A DNA stretch of 64,000 nucleotides, from assembly GCA_038526245.1 (NCBI GenBank), contig JBCBGZ010000007.1, forward strand, positions 1 through 64,000, given 5' to 3'. The position numbers were made by a program, and so were the translations under genes. Positions 17,333 to 26,364 of the stretch are shown here, piece by piece (position 1 is the stretch's first letter; each line of letters opens with the position of its first letter). The notes under the pieces are model-generated. The model saw only the letters and a list, made by a program, of their open reading frames with translations. It had not been told where the DNA came from and did no database searches. The stretch comes from UBA5336 sp038526245. GTDB taxonomy: Bacteria > Pseudomonadota > Alphaproteobacteria > Caulobacterales > Hyphomonadaceae.

Positions 17333-18268
17333 TTAGCGCCGGCGCGGTGACAGGCGGGCGGCAAACGCCCGCGCCATGCGACGGGTGGACTTCAACTTGT
17401 CGCCAAGTTTCAGTGCCACAGGCGGTCCCATATCGGTCTTGTTTGCATCAACCACATAGAGGCGCCCCGATGCTCGATCCCGTAGGACGTCGACACCGCC
17501 CCAGTCCAGCCCGATTTCCTCACAAAAGGCCTCGATCACGGCAATTTCATCGCTCGTGTAGCAATTGGTCGGCTGGTCCAGGATGACTTCGGCGTTTTCG
17601 TTCAGGAAACGGCGCGCGAGTGGGCGACGTTTGCGAAATGTGACTGTGGGCTTTCCGCCAACGATGCAGCAGCGCAGGTCTTCCACCAGGCCGCCTTCGA
17701 TCTCGTTGTCGATCAATCTCTGATAGGATTTCCCGGGCAGGGGCTCCATCGGGCCTTCAATGATCCGGCCGTCATGGGAGGCGTTTTTCTCCGCCTTCTC
17801 GACCAAGGGGCCCTCATGGGTGCGTGGGTCGACCGCCAGATCGTAGCCTGCAGCCTTGCCCCAGGCCTCAGCCACCCGTGTTTTCGACACGTCATCGCAG
17901 GCAAAATTGACCAGTGTCGCGCCGGGTTTGGTGGCCGGTGGCTCGATCTCGCAAAGGGTGGCGTCTTCGAACTGGAAAACAATGTCGGCCTGGCCCGTGT
18001 CTTCGATCAGTTTCGCACCTGCAACATGCATAACGGGCCAGATAAAGTACCAGGGGCGCGGCTTGTCTGGATAGAACGCGATTGTCGGGCGGCGATGGCC
18101 TGTCAGAAACCGCCAGCTCCGCCAGGTTTGCGCGAAAAAGTAAAATGATAGCCATGTGAAGACGTCATGGGCCAGCCCGAGGCTTGCGGGCACCCGATGT
18201 CCTGTTTTCTTGATCAGAATCGAGCCGTCCTGGTACTCGAAATCATTTATCCAAAAACGGTTCCACAT
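17333..18268 (-). CDS. ATP-grasp-like protein of unknown function
   Basis: The 311-residue protein has a C-terminal part resembling the ATP-grasp catalytic half: IGLDWGGVDVLRDRASGRL followed by YVVDANKTDMGPP, where an Asp and Asn (or Asp-x-Asn) would bind metal. An upstream segment with Lys/Arg-rich VTFRKRRPLARRFLNENAE could close the nucleotide. The N-terminal half has Trp-rich hydrophobic patches (YFFAQTWRSWRFLTG) but no clear membrane helix. AAGGAG lies 9 bases before ATG 18268 on its strand. A carboxylate-amine or similar ligase is inferred; the substrates are unknown. Confidence 0.75.
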   Translation of the reverse strand: MWNRFWINDFEYQDGSILIKKTGHRVPASLGLAHDVFTWLSFYFFAQTWRSWRFLTGHRRPTIAFYPDKPRPWYFIWPVMHVAGAKLIEDTGQADIVFQFEDATLCEIEPPATKPGATLVNFACDDVSKTRVAEAWGKAAGYDLAVDPRTHEGPLVEKAEKNASHDGRIIEGPMEPLPGKSYQRLIDNEIEGGLVEDLRCCIVGGKPTVTFRKRRPLARRFLNENAEVILDQPTNCYTSDEIAVIEAFCEEIGLDWGGVDVLRDRASGRLYVVDANKTDMGPPVALKLGDKLKSTRRMARAFAARLSPRRR

Positions 18269-18386
18269 GGAGAGTCTCCTTGGCCTTTCGGGGCCGTTGG
18301 CCGTGAGGCTCGCGCGTCATTTGCATGATGCGCTGGTGTGTTCAACCTTTCGAGTGTGTCGAAATTGCGGCTTCGTGAGCGATCGA

Positions 18387-18797
18387 TCACAATAGGTGTT
18401 TGATACTGGACAGGTCATATCCTGCTGCACCTGCAGCATTTACGATTTCTTCCCCGGTCCCCTGGCCGGAATGCACCAGCGCCCAGGCCGTTATGGAGCG
18501 GGTGCCCGTGCGGCAATAGGCCAGGATCGGCGTGGCTGCTTCTGACAGGATATGGCCAGTGCGCTCCACAATCTCGGGGGTCGGCGCGCCGGAAAAGGGC
18601 AGGGCGACGAAGGTCAGACCGGCCGCTTCCGCCTTGGCCCGAATCTGGCCCATCCGCGGCTGGTCCAGTCCGCCCTCGCCATCGGGACGATTCGCAATGA
18701 TCGTTTTGAAGCCGGCGGCCACAATGGCATCGATATCTTCGGGCGTGATCTGCGGGGACACGGCAAAACTGTCTGTTACGTTTCGAATGTCAGCCAT
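18387..18797 (-). CDS. TIGR01244 (DUF442) family phosphatase/sulfur-transferase-like protein
   Basis: The 136-residue protein from ATG 18797 has the DSP/rhodanese-like P-loop YCRTGTRS at about residue 100 (Cys-x2-Gly-x-Arg-Ser), the fold of the beta-lactamase-hydrolase-like or TIGR01244 family linked with sulfide oxidation (Blh-type). The N-terminal SFAVSPQITPEDIDAIVAAG matches the family start. I chose 18797 over longer in-frame starts at 18824 and 18875 because the family begins at this point. The function is probably dephosphorylation or sulfur transfer in the cytosol. It runs opposite to the oppB gene, and its upstream gap carries the promoters of both. Confidence 0.85.
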   Translation of the reverse strand: MADIRNVTDSFAVSPQITPEDIDAIVAAGFKTIIANRPDGEGGLDQPRMGQIRAKAEAAGLTFVALPFSGAPTPEIVERTGHILSEAATPILAYCRTGTRSITAWALVHSGQGTGEEIVNAAGAAGYDLSSIKHLL

Positions 18798-18925
18798 ATT
18801 GGGTTCCGTTCTGAGCCTAAACATTGACAAGGCTTTACGGTTTCGAAAGCTAAGGGCGCAAGCGATGTCTGCCAAGCTCGGCTGACTTAAGAAATCCGTG
18901 AGAAAAGAGTGATCGCGACCTTTAT

Positions 18926-19885
18926 ATGCTGAATCGTATCTTTGCGCGCATCCCGCTTGGTTATGTTCTGCGCAGGCTTCTCATCGCGATCCCAACGATG
19001 CTGGCCATTATCACAGTCGCATTTTTCATGATGCGCGCTGCGCCCGGCGGGCCTTTTTCGGCTGACCGGAAACTGCCTGTGGAAACAGAGCGCGCGATCG
19101 CAGCGAAGTATGGCCTCGATGACCCCATCCTCGTGCAGTACGGCAAATATCTCGGCGACGTGGTCCAGGGCGATTTCGGCCCGAGCTTCAAGATCAAGGA
19201 CAAGGATGTCAGCGAACTGATCGCTGATGGCTTGCCGATCAGCCTGACGATCGGTGGTCTGTCCATGCTGCTGGCGATCATTGTCGGCGGCGGACTGGGC
19301 ATATTGGCGGGGCTGAGACAGAACACCGCCGCTGACTATGGCGTGATGGGCGTTGCCATGGCGGGCATTTCTATCCCGACCTTTGTGAGCGGGCCGCTGT
19401 TGATACTGGGGCTGGCGCTCGGGGCGGGCTTGTTCTCTGCGGGGGGGCTTGGGTTTCCGCCGAGCCTTGGTTTCCACAATCTCACTTTGCCCGTCATTAC
19501 CCTGGCGTTGCCGCAAATCGCGATCATCTCCCGCCTGATGCGCGCCTCCATGATCGAGACAATGCGAATGCCGCATATCCGTACAGCGCGCTCCAAAGGC
19601 CTGACAGAGCGCGAGGTGATTACGCGCCACGCCCTGCCTTCGGCGATTTTGCCCTTGGTGTCCTATGTTGGCCCTGCAACCGCGGGTGTTATGACCGGCT
19701 CGGTGGTGGTTGAACGGGTCTTCTCTCTCCCCGGCATGGGCAGCTATTTCGTAGATGGCGCAATCAACCGTGATTACACGCTCGTGATGGGCGCAATTAT
19801 TATCTATGCGGGCCTGATCATCGTGCTGAACCTGATCGCCGACATCCTGTACGCCGTTCTCGATCCGAAGGTGAAATACGACTGA
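18926..19885 (+). CDS. oppB: Oligopeptide ABC transporter permease (OppB-type)
   Basis: The 319-residue inner-membrane protein has six hydrophobic helices and the permease EAA-loop segment RTARSKGLTEREVITRHALP near residue 215, with the conserved Gly and Leu-Pro. An N-terminal helix is followed by MRAAPGGPFSADRKLP, typical of DppB/OppB. It forms one half of the channel; OppC overlaps its stop at 19885. The binding protein is encoded further on at 21450. No ATPase gene (oppD/oppF) is in the window, so the ATPases must be encoded elsewhere. Confidence 0.92.
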   Translation: MLNRIFARIPLGYVLRRLLIAIPTMLAIITVAFFMMRAAPGGPFSADRKLPVETERAIAAKYGLDDPILVQYGKYLGDVVQGDFGPSFKIKDKDVSELIADGLPISLTIGGLSMLLAIIVGGGLGILAGLRQNTAADYGVMGVAMAGISIPTFVSGPLLILGLALGAGLFSAGGLGFPPSLGFHNLTLPVITLALPQIAIISRLMRASMIETMRMPHIRTARSKGLTEREVITRHALPSAILPLVSYVGPATAGVMTGSVVVERVFSLPGMGSYFVDGAINRDYTLVMGAIIIYAGLIIVLNLIADILYAVLDPKVKYD

Positions 19886-20790
19886 TGGGCGACCCACTTC
19901 GCGATCCAAACAATATCGAACCGGCTGTGACCGAGGCCATCGTCTCCGGTCGGTCGTTGTGGGATGATGCCCGCGCGCGTCTCTTGCGCAATCGCGCCGC
20001 TGTCGTCTCAATGTGGGTGCTTGGCGCGCTTGTTCTGGTTGCCGCGTTCGGCCCCATGCTCTGGGTGCATGACTCCGAGACCCAATCCTCGCTGATCAAG
20101 ATCGCGCCCACTCTGGAAAACTGGCATCTGCTTGGAACCGATTATCTTGGAAGGGATTATCTGGCGCGGCTGATGATCGCCCTGCGCATTTCCCTGCTGG
20201 TTGGCGTCATTGCCACGCTGGTTTCCCTGGTGATCGGCGTGACCTGGGGGGCGACGGCGGGATTTATCGGCGGGCGGCTCGACAACATCATGATGCGCAT
20301 CGTGGACGTGCTCTACGCATTGCCGTTCATTTTCTTCGTGATTCTCCTGATCACCGTGTTCGGTCAGAATATCTTCCTGATCTTCGCGGCCATCGGCGCG
20401 ATTGAATGGCTCACCATGGCGCGCATCGTGCGCGGCCAGACGCTGGCAATTAAAAGCCGGGAATTCATTGAAGCAGCCCGGGCGGCAGGCGTCAGCCAGG
20501 TCGCCATGATCCGCAGGCACGTGCTGCCAAATGTGATCGGGCCCGTGGCAGTCTATGTCACGCTCACCATTCCGGTTGTAATTTTGGCGGAGAGCTTTCT
20601 CTCCTTCCTGGGGCTCGGCGTGAATGAGCCACTCACCTCCCTCGGTGTGTTGATCAGCCAGGGAGCGAATGAGATGCGAGACCGGGCCTGGATGCTTCTC
20701 ATCCCCGCCGGCACCATGGCAGTGACACTGCTCGCGCTGAACTTCCTGGGTGATGGCCTGCGCGACGCCCTGGACCCGAAAGAACGCTAG
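19885..20790 (+). CDS. oppC: Oligopeptide ABC transporter permease (OppC-type)
   Basis: The 301-residue protein begins with the hydrophilic leader GDPLRDPNN and GRSLWDDARARLLRNRAA, typical of OppC, then six membrane helices. The EAA-loop is EAARAAGVSQVAMIRRHVLP with LPNVIGP after it, and LGTDYLGRDYLARLM is the conserved OppC periplasmic segment. Its start codon overlaps the oppB stop (ATG 19885). It ends three bases before a small convergent gene. Confidence 0.92.
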   Translation: MGDPLRDPNNIEPAVTEAIVSGRSLWDDARARLLRNRAAVVSMWVLGALVLVAAFGPMLWVHDSETQSSLIKIAPTLENWHLLGTDYLGRDYLARLMIALRISLLVGVIATLVSLVIGVTWGATAGFIGGRLDNIMMRIVDVLYALPFIFFVILLITVFGQNIFLIFAAIGAIEWLTMARIVRGQTLAIKSREFIEAARAAGVSQVAMIRRHVLPNVIGPVAVYVTLTIPVVILAESFLSFLGLGVNEPLTSLGVLISQGANEMRDRAWMLLIPAGTMAVTLLALNFLGDGLRDALDPKER

Positions 20791-20793
20791 CCT

Positions 20794-21324
20794 TTACTGG
20801 ATGCGTTTGACGCGGAAGGCCCGTCCGCCGTCGAGCTTCATCTTGAAGCTGCCCAGCGCGGCGCGCCTGATCTCCGCTTCTTCGATGCCGCGTAGAGAGA
20901 AGCGTCCGCCTTCGGTCTGGCGCCAGATCTGGCCATTTTCGAGCGTTACGACGACATAATCATAGCTGTTGCGGCGGATGTCTGTGACCCGAGAAGTGAT
21001 GGTGTCGAGCTGGCCGTCATTGTCGGGGTCTCCTCCAAACCTCGGCATGGCGATAGCGGGCAAGGAGGGCAAGGACAGTCCGAAGGTGTCACGCTGGACG
21101 TTTTCGACCTCCTCGCGCGTAATGGTGGTGATTTCGCCTGCTTCCTCTGCGGCTTTCAATCGCCCAACGGCGGCATCGTAGCAGGCGAGTCTAGCCGCAT
21201 CATCGCTGGTGTCCGCGCAGGCATAGATTGCCGCGGTTGAGGCTTCATCGGTCTCCGCCTGGGCGATCCCTGCCAGAAGGAGCGGCGCGATGGCGGTAAG
21301 GAGTGTCTTGCGTCTTATGTTCAT
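20794..21324 (-). CDS. Small secreted protein of unknown function
   Basis: The 176-residue protein has a signal peptide (KTLLTAIAPLLLAGIAQAETD, cut after AQA). The next segment IYACADTSDDAARLACYDA carries a Cys pair and is a recurrent motif in secreted alphaproteobacterial proteins. A Pro/Gly linker leads to a C-terminal domain of about 70 residues with VTDIRRNSYDYVVVTLENGQIWRQTE, likely beta-rich. The gene is antisense to the transporter operon and sits between oppC and oppA. No function is known; a link to peptide transport is only positional. Confidence 0.75.
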   Translation of the reverse strand: MNIRRKTLLTAIAPLLLAGIAQAETDEASTAAIYACADTSDDAARLACYDAAVGRLKAAEEAGEITTITREEVENVQRDTFGLSLPSLPAIAMPRFGGDPDNDGQLDTITSRVTDIRRNSYDYVVVTLENGQIWRQTEGGRFSLRGIEEAEIRRAALGSFKMKLDGGRAFRVKRIQ

Positions 21325-21360
21325 TTCCTGCTCATCTTCACCGGTCTTGAAGTAACGATC

Positions 21361-21426
21361 GGCATACCCTCACAAAGGTGTGCCTTGGAAACCAGAGCCA
21401 ATCACCAGATAAGTTTCACCTGGTGA
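21361..21426 (+). other. Two hairpins in the leader of the peptide-binding lipoprotein gene
   Basis: Two inverted repeats precede the oppA-like gene: GGCATACC (21361-21368) pairs with GGTGTGCC (21377-21384) apart from one wobble, and TCACCAG (21402-21408) pairs perfectly with CTGGTGA (21420-21426) over an 11-base loop. They lie between the divergent starts 21324 and 21450. They could be operators or RNA structures; the sequence does not decide this. Confidence 0.35.
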
Positions 21427-21449
21427 GCGGTCAGATTGAGGGAAATCAT

Positions 21450-23066
21450 ATGGTGTCTTTTGGCAGGTGGAAACTGGCTTTGGCAGGTGCGGCGTCCGCC
21501 CTGTTGGTGGCGTGTGGCGGCGGCGGAGACAGCTCCCAATACGGCGAGATGCTGCGCCGGGGCATTTCAGCGAACCCGGACACGCTTGATCCGCACAAGT
21601 CATCAGCCCAATGGGAAAACATCATCATTGGCGACATGTTCAACGGCCTGTTTGTGACATCTGCAGATGGACGTCCGGTGTTGGGTGTGGCGGAAAGCTA
21701 CGAGATTGACGACACGCAGACCGTCTGGACGTTCAAACTGAAAGAGACGCTCTGGTCAGATGGGACGCCGCTTACGGCGAACGATTTTGTCTTCGCGTTC
21801 CAGCGCCTGCAGGACCCCACCACCGCGGGTCAGTATGCCTCGCTGCTCTGGCTGGTGAAGAATGCGGCCGAGCTCAATCGCGGCGAGGTCGCGCCGGAAG
21901 ATCTCGGTATTCGCGCGCTGGACGATTACACGCTTGAAATCACGCTGGAGTATCCCGCGCCCTATTTGCCGGGTCTGCTGACGCATTACACAACCTATCC
22001 CGTGCCCCGGCACATTGTCGAAGAGCATGGCGATCGCTGGATCCGCCCTGAGAATATCGCCGTCAACGGGCCCTATAAGCTGATCGACTGGACGGTTGGC
22101 TCGTCCCTCATCGCGGTGAAAAATGATAATTGGTACGGCACTGAAGAGCTCTGCTTCGATAGCGTGGCGTACTTCCCGATTTCCGATCTCAATGCCGTTG
22201 AGCGCATGATCGAGGCTGGTGAGCTGGATGTGAACAATGCGTTCGAAGGTCCGCGCAAGGATGAGATCGAACGCCGCCTGCCCGGTTGGGTGCGTGCCGA
22301 CCCGTCGTTGACGGTGACCTACTGGGCGTTCAATCAAGAGGTCGAGCCGTTTGACGATGTGCGGGTGCGCAAGGCGCTCGCCATGGCCCTTGACCGGGAG
22401 TTCATGACGGAAAACGTGCTCACGCCGGGCTTCCTGCCGGCCTATAACTTCGTGCCGCCGGGCATCGACAACTATGTTGATGGAGACGGCGCGCCGCGAG
22501 TCGACTGGGCCGACATGCCTCGCGCCGAGCGGCTCCTGGAGGCCAGGCGCCTTCTGGAAGAAGCCGGTTTCGGACCAGACAATCCGCTAGAGTTCACCTA
22601 CATGTATCGCAATACCGGCGATAACATGAAGCCACCGCCGGTTGCCCAGCAGAACTGGAAACAGATCGCCGACTGGGTCGAACCCGAGCTCCTCCTGCAA
22701 GACACGAAAGTCCTCTATGCGCGTCTGCGCGAAGGTGACTTCGAGTTCTCCGATGCAGGCTGGGTCGCGGATTTCAACGATCCGCACAATTTCCTGTACT
22801 TGCTCGACTCGCAGACCGGGCAACTCAATTACGGCAACTTCTCCAATCCTGAGTTCGATGCCTTGCTCGCCCAGTCCAATCTGGAGCTGGACCTGGATCG
22901 CCGCGCGGATCTCCTGGCCCAGGCTGAGCAAATCATGCTCGACGAGGTGCCCCTGACACCCATGTGGTTTGCTGTGAACCAAAACCTTGTCGACCCGACC
23001 CTAACGGGGTGGGAAGACAATGTGGTCGATATTCACAGATCGAAATATCTCTGCCGCGCCGAATAG
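21450..23066 (+). CDS. oppA: Oligopeptide-binding lipoprotein (SBP family 5)
   Basis: The 538-residue protein is a periplasmic oligopeptide/nickel-type binding protein (SBP_bac_5). The lipoprotein signal ends in LLVACGGGG, with Cys as the lipid anchor near residue 22. The family hallmarks GISANPDTLDPHKS and TLWSDGTPLTANDFVFAFQR are clear. It captures peptides in the periplasm for the OppB/OppC channel encoded at 18926-20790. The start ATG 21450 follows GAGGGA by about 7 bases; an earlier in-frame ATG at 21378 lacks the signal-peptide start. A strong terminator follows at 23084. Confidence 0.93.
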   Translation: MVSFGRWKLALAGAASALLVACGGGGDSSQYGEMLRRGISANPDTLDPHKSSAQWENIIIGDMFNGLFVTSADGRPVLGVAESYEIDDTQTVWTFKLKETLWSDGTPLTANDFVFAFQRLQDPTTAGQYASLLWLVKNAAELNRGEVAPEDLGIRALDDYTLEITLEYPAPYLPGLLTHYTTYPVPRHIVEEHGDRWIRPENIAVNGPYKLIDWTVGSSLIAVKNDNWYGTEELCFDSVAYFPISDLNAVERMIEAGELDVNNAFEGPRKDEIERRLPGWVRADPSLTVTYWAFNQEVEPFDDVRVRKALAMALDREFMTENVLTPGFLPAYNFVPPGIDNYVDGDGAPRVDWADMPRAERLLEARRLLEEAGFGPDNPLEFTYMYRNTGDNMKPPPVAQQNWKQIADWVEPELLLQDTKVLYARLREGDFEFSDAGWVADFNDPHNFLYLLDSQTGQLNYGNFSNPEFDALLAQSNLELDLDRRADLLAQAEQIMLDEVPLTPMWFAVNQNLVDPTLTGWEDNVVDIHRSKYLCRAE

Positions 23067-23083
23067 CCGGGGGAAAATTATTT

Positions 23084-23123
23084 GCCGCGCGCTTGGATTG
23101 GTCTGGGCGCGCGGCTTTTTTTT
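23084..23123 (+). terminator. Rho-independent terminator after the peptide-binding lipoprotein gene
   Basis: A perfect 9-bp stem GCCGCGCGC (23084-23092) and GCGCGCGGC (23107-23115) with a 14-base loop is followed by eight T residues (23116-23123). It lies 18 bases after the stop codon and isolates the operon from the downstream receptor gene. Confidence 0.85.
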
Positions 23124-23200
23124 GCACAGAATTTGACCAACCGGGCACCATTCCCCCCGAATTTGTGGGGCGCGCACCAAACTGCTGTCACAAACTGAGA

Positions 23201-23228
23201 CGTTTTTGACACACCCACGGCGTTTTTG
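23201..23228 (+). promoter_or_regulatory. Direct repeats CGTTTTTG, 20-bp spacing, upstream of receptor gene
   Basis: CGTTTTTG occurs at 23201-23208 and 23221-23228, exactly 20 bases apart (about two helical turns), roughly 120-145 bases before the TonB-dependent receptor start. Same-face spacing suggests a tandem protein-binding site. A TTGACA at 23206-23211 lacks a good -10 partner. Confidence 0.35.
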
Positions 23229-23345
23229 CGACAGCAATGCGACACTGCGTTGACGCGGGCGCTTTCCCACCTTTAGCAGTGATGTCAGGCCGGGCGGAGA
23301 GCCGGCTTTGTCAATATCGGCAGTTCCCAATCGGAGGTTCCACAA

Positions 23346-26228
23346 GTGAACGGCTTTACCTTTAAATCACGCTTGCTCGCGTCGTCTGTCTTTGCAGGTG
23401 CAGCGTTCGGCATGGTCAGCATGCCAGCAGTGGCGCAAGAAACAGACGAAGAAGCAGTACAGGAAACGGTCACAGTTACCGGTTCGCGCATCCAGCGCCT
23501 CGACTTCGTTTCAAATAGCCCAATCTCGACCGTTGGCGCCGAGCAGTTTGAACTGACAGGTACTGTAAACACAGAGAGCCTTCTCAACACGCTGCCACAA
23601 ACCATTCCTGGTTTCGACCGAACGTCCAACAACCCGGGTAACGGTACAGCAACCGTTGACCTTCGTGGTCTCGGCTCGAACCGTACGCTGGTTCTCGTTG
23701 ACGGCCGTCGGATGGTTCCTACGACCCAGGGGGGCGTTGTCGACATCAACAACATCCCGGCGGCGCTGATTGAACGCGTCGAAGTAGTGACAGGCGGTGC
23801 ATCGGCCGTCTATGGCTCCGATGCTGTGTCAGGCGTTGTAAACTTCATCCTCAAAGACGATTTTGAGGGCGTCGAAGCGTCAGCCGGCTATGAAGTGACT
23901 CAGGAAGGCGATGCAGCGATTTGGTCTGCTGCACTGACCCTCGGCGGCAACTTCGCAGACGACCGTGGTAATGCTGTGCTGAGCCTTGGCTACACCAATC
24001 GCGAAGAACTCTTCCAGGGCGATCGCGATTTTGCTTCGGTCGACAATGATGAAGACGGCATGGGTGGTTTTGTCGCCGGCGGCTCATCTGGTATTCCAGA
24101 AGGCCGTTTGACGGGCCCGTTTGATTTTCCCGATGGAACAAGCGGTGCTGCCTTCTTCAATCCGGATGGAACAATCCGGCGTTTCACAGGCGACGATCTG
24201 TTTAACTTTAACCCGACCAATTACCTCCAATTGCCGCAGGAGCGCTTCCAGCTGACTGGCCTCGCTGATTTCGCGATCAACGATACGACCGAAGTCTACG
24301 CCAGCGCTATTTTTGCTAACAACGAGGTGCCTCAGCAGCTTGCGCCAACGCCTATTTTTGAGCCGCGTTCGGGCACGATTGACTTCACGCTCGATGGTAA
24401 TCCCTTTATCGCCCCTTCTGCTCAGCAGATCATATCTGATGCGATTGGTAACGGTGTTGATACTGACGGCGACGGCATCGACGATTTGGCGACAGAAGGT
24501 GCCTTTGGTATCCGTCGCCGTCTATTGGAGGTCGGCGCACGTCGCTCTGAAGACGAATTCAATGCTTTTCAATTCGCTTTTGGTGTTCGTGGCGACCTCG
24601 TCGGGAGCTGGAACTACGACATCTATTTCCAAGAAGGCAGAGTCAAAAATACTCTTAGCCAGCTCGGTAACATCAACGTCGATCGTTTTGTTCAGGCCCT
24701 TAACTTGGCAACTGACGCGAATGGTGACGTGATCCTCGACGCTGCTGGGAATCCGACGTGCTCTGACACGACTGGCGGATGTGCTCCAATCAACATCTTT
24801 GGCCTCGGAAACATCTCTCCGGAAGCTGCTGACTTCATTAGTACGCGGGTCGTTGCTGACACCGACTATGAAGTAACTAACCTTGTGGCGAACATTTCCG
24901 GCGATACTTCTGGTCTGTTTGAACTTCCAGGCGGACCAATCGGCCTCGCATTCGGTGCTGAGTATCGCGAGGAGTTTAGCGACTTCCGTCCTTCTCAGGA
25001 CCTTGCCACAGGAACGATCTCTGGCTTCAACGCCGCTCCACCTGTGCAGGGCAGCTTTGACGTCTACGGTATTTATGGTGAGGCGTATCTGCCAATCCTG
25101 AGCGACGTTCAGTTTGCCGATATTCTTGCCCTAGAGCTTGCTTACCGGACTGAAGACTACACAACGGCTGGAACTGTTGAGTCGTACAAGATCGCTGGTG
25201 AATGGGCGCCCGTCGAACAGCTTCGCTTCCGGGCTTCCTACAACACCGCGGTTCGTGCGCCCTCAATTTTTGAGTTGTTTGCACCTCAAGGAGAAGGCTT
25301 CCCAGGGTCCTCTGACCCCTGTGCGAGCGACTTTACCGGTGATGCCGCTCTGCGCGCGCTGTGTGAAGCGACAGGGGTGCCATCGGCTGCAGTAGGATCG
25401 ACAGGCATTGACTTGCCGTCGGGCCAAGTCCGTCAGCTTTCAGGTGGTAACCCTGACCTGCAAGCTGAAGAGGCTGAAACGCTTACCGTTGGTTTCGTTG
25501 CGAGCCCCGAATTCGTGCCGGGTCTGACATTCTCGGTCGATTACTTCGATATTGAAATCACCGACGTAATCAGTGCTTTCGGTGGTGGCGCGAACAACGT
25601 GATCAACACCTGCTACGGTGTTGGCGATGCGGAAGCTGCAGGTGTTGGCTCGCCGTTCTGTAACGCAATCACACGTGGTCAAAGCGGCTTGATTACAGAA
25701 GTGTCTGTGACCTCACAAAACGTTGCTTCTCTAGATGTATCAGGCGTTGATATTCTCGCTGATTATGATTTCGATATCGGCGAATACGGGATGATCAACA
25801 TCGGGTACAACGCTACCTTCACCGACGAAAACACACTTCTTCCGTTCGAGGGCGGTGTGCCGATCACATGTGCCGGCGAATTCGGTGATGACTGTGACGA
25901 TCCGATCCCAGAATACAAGCACCGTGTGACAACACGCTGGTCAAACGGACCATTCACGGCTCAATTGCTCTGGCGTTACATTGGCAGTACCCAAGACGAT
26001 GACGAGGGTACCGTGTTTGCTGTCGAAGAAATCGATGGGTTCAACTACTTCGACTTGTCGGGTTCTTACCGGGTGAACGATACGCTTACGCTAACCGGTG
26101 GTATCGATAACCTGCTTGACGAAGAGCCAGCAATCCTTGGTGAAAACCAGGAGCAGGCCAACACCTACCCGGCGACCTATGACGTGTTTGGACGTACGTT
26201 CTTCGTGCGCGCGACGGCACGCTTCTAG
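23346..26228 (+). CDS. TonB-dependent receptor
   Basis: The 960-residue outer-membrane protein starts at GTG 23346, 8 bases after TCGGAGG. A signal peptide of about 31 residues (ending MPAVAQ) is followed by a TonB-box region (ETVTVTGSRI), a plug domain (VDLRGLGSNRTLVLVDGRRM, ASAVYGSDAVSGVVNFILK) and a 22-strand barrel. The last residue is Phe (VRATARF), as expected for barrel assembly. Long Asp/Gly-rich loops, Cys-containing loops (CSDTTGGCAP, TCAGEFGDDCDD) and the C-terminal GGIDNLLDEEPAI are typical. Substrate is unknown; nutrient import in an oligotrophic marine cell is likely. Codon use is less GC-rich than in its neighbours, as is common for highly expressed receptors. Confidence 0.95.
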   Translation: MNGFTFKSRLLASSVFAGAAFGMVSMPAVAQETDEEAVQETVTVTGSRIQRLDFVSNSPISTVGAEQFELTGTVNTESLLNTLPQTIPGFDRTSNNPGNGTATVDLRGLGSNRTLVLVDGRRMVPTTQGGVVDINNIPAALIERVEVVTGGASAVYGSDAVSGVVNFILKDDFEGVEASAGYEVTQEGDAAIWSAALTLGGNFADDRGNAVLSLGYTNREELFQGDRDFASVDNDEDGMGGFVAGGSSGIPEGRLTGPFDFPDGTSGAAFFNPDGTIRRFTGDDLFNFNPTNYLQLPQERFQLTGLADFAINDTTEVYASAIFANNEVPQQLAPTPIFEPRSGTIDFTLDGNPFIAPSAQQIISDAIGNGVDTDGDGIDDLATEGAFGIRRRLLEVGARRSEDEFNAFQFAFGVRGDLVGSWNYDIYFQEGRVKNTLSQLGNINVDRFVQALNLATDANGDVILDAAGNPTCSDTTGGCAPINIFGLGNISPEAADFISTRVVADTDYEVTNLVANISGDTSGLFELPGGPIGLAFGAEYREEFSDFRPSQDLATGTISGFNAAPPVQGSFDVYGIYGEAYLPILSDVQFADILALELAYRTEDYTTAGTVESYKIAGEWAPVEQLRFRASYNTAVRAPSIFELFAPQGEGFPGSSDPCASDFTGDAALRALCEATGVPSAAVGSTGIDLPSGQVRQLSGGNPDLQAEEAETLTVGFVASPEFVPGLTFSVDYFDIEITDVISAFGGGANNVINTCYGVGDAEAAGVGSPFCNAITRGQSGLITEVSVTSQNVASLDVSGVDILADYDFDIGEYGMINIGYNATFTDENTLLPFEGGVPITCAGEFGDDCDDPIPEYKHRVTTRWSNGPFTAQLLWRYIGSTQDDDEGTVFAVEEIDGFNYFDLSGSYRVNDTLTLTGGIDNLLDEEPAILGENQEQANTYPATYDVFGRTFFVRATARF

Positions 26229-26252
26229 TCGGCTGACTGGATTTGAAACTGG

Positions 26253-26284
26253 AAACGGCGGGCCTCGGCCCGCCGTTTTTGTTT
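26253..26284 (+). terminator. Rho-independent terminator after the TonB-dependent receptor
   Basis: An 8-bp GC stem (CGGCGGGC with GCCCGCCG), flanked by AAA and TTT that extend it, has loop CTCG and is followed by TTTTTGTTT. It lies 25 bases after the receptor stop codon. Confidence 0.85.
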
Positions 26285-26364
26285 GTCGATTTGTGCGAAA
26301 ACTGAACTGGACGTTCTTGCGCGCTGTATCTGGCCTGAGGCCTGTGTCCGGGACGAGCGCAGGT

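Noticed and set aside
18312..18333. 9-bp hairpin (with one G-U pair) downstream of the DUF442-type gene
   Set aside because: There is no T tract on the relevant strand, so a terminator call is not supported.
23206..23278. Sigma-70 promoter for the receptor gene (TTGACA or TTGACG -35 boxes)
   Set aside because: No convincing -10 element lies at the right spacing for either box.
23346..26228. TonB-dependent receptor as a horizontally acquired gene because of its lower GC
   Set aside because: Highly expressed receptors often show such codon use; no mobile-element trace flanks it.
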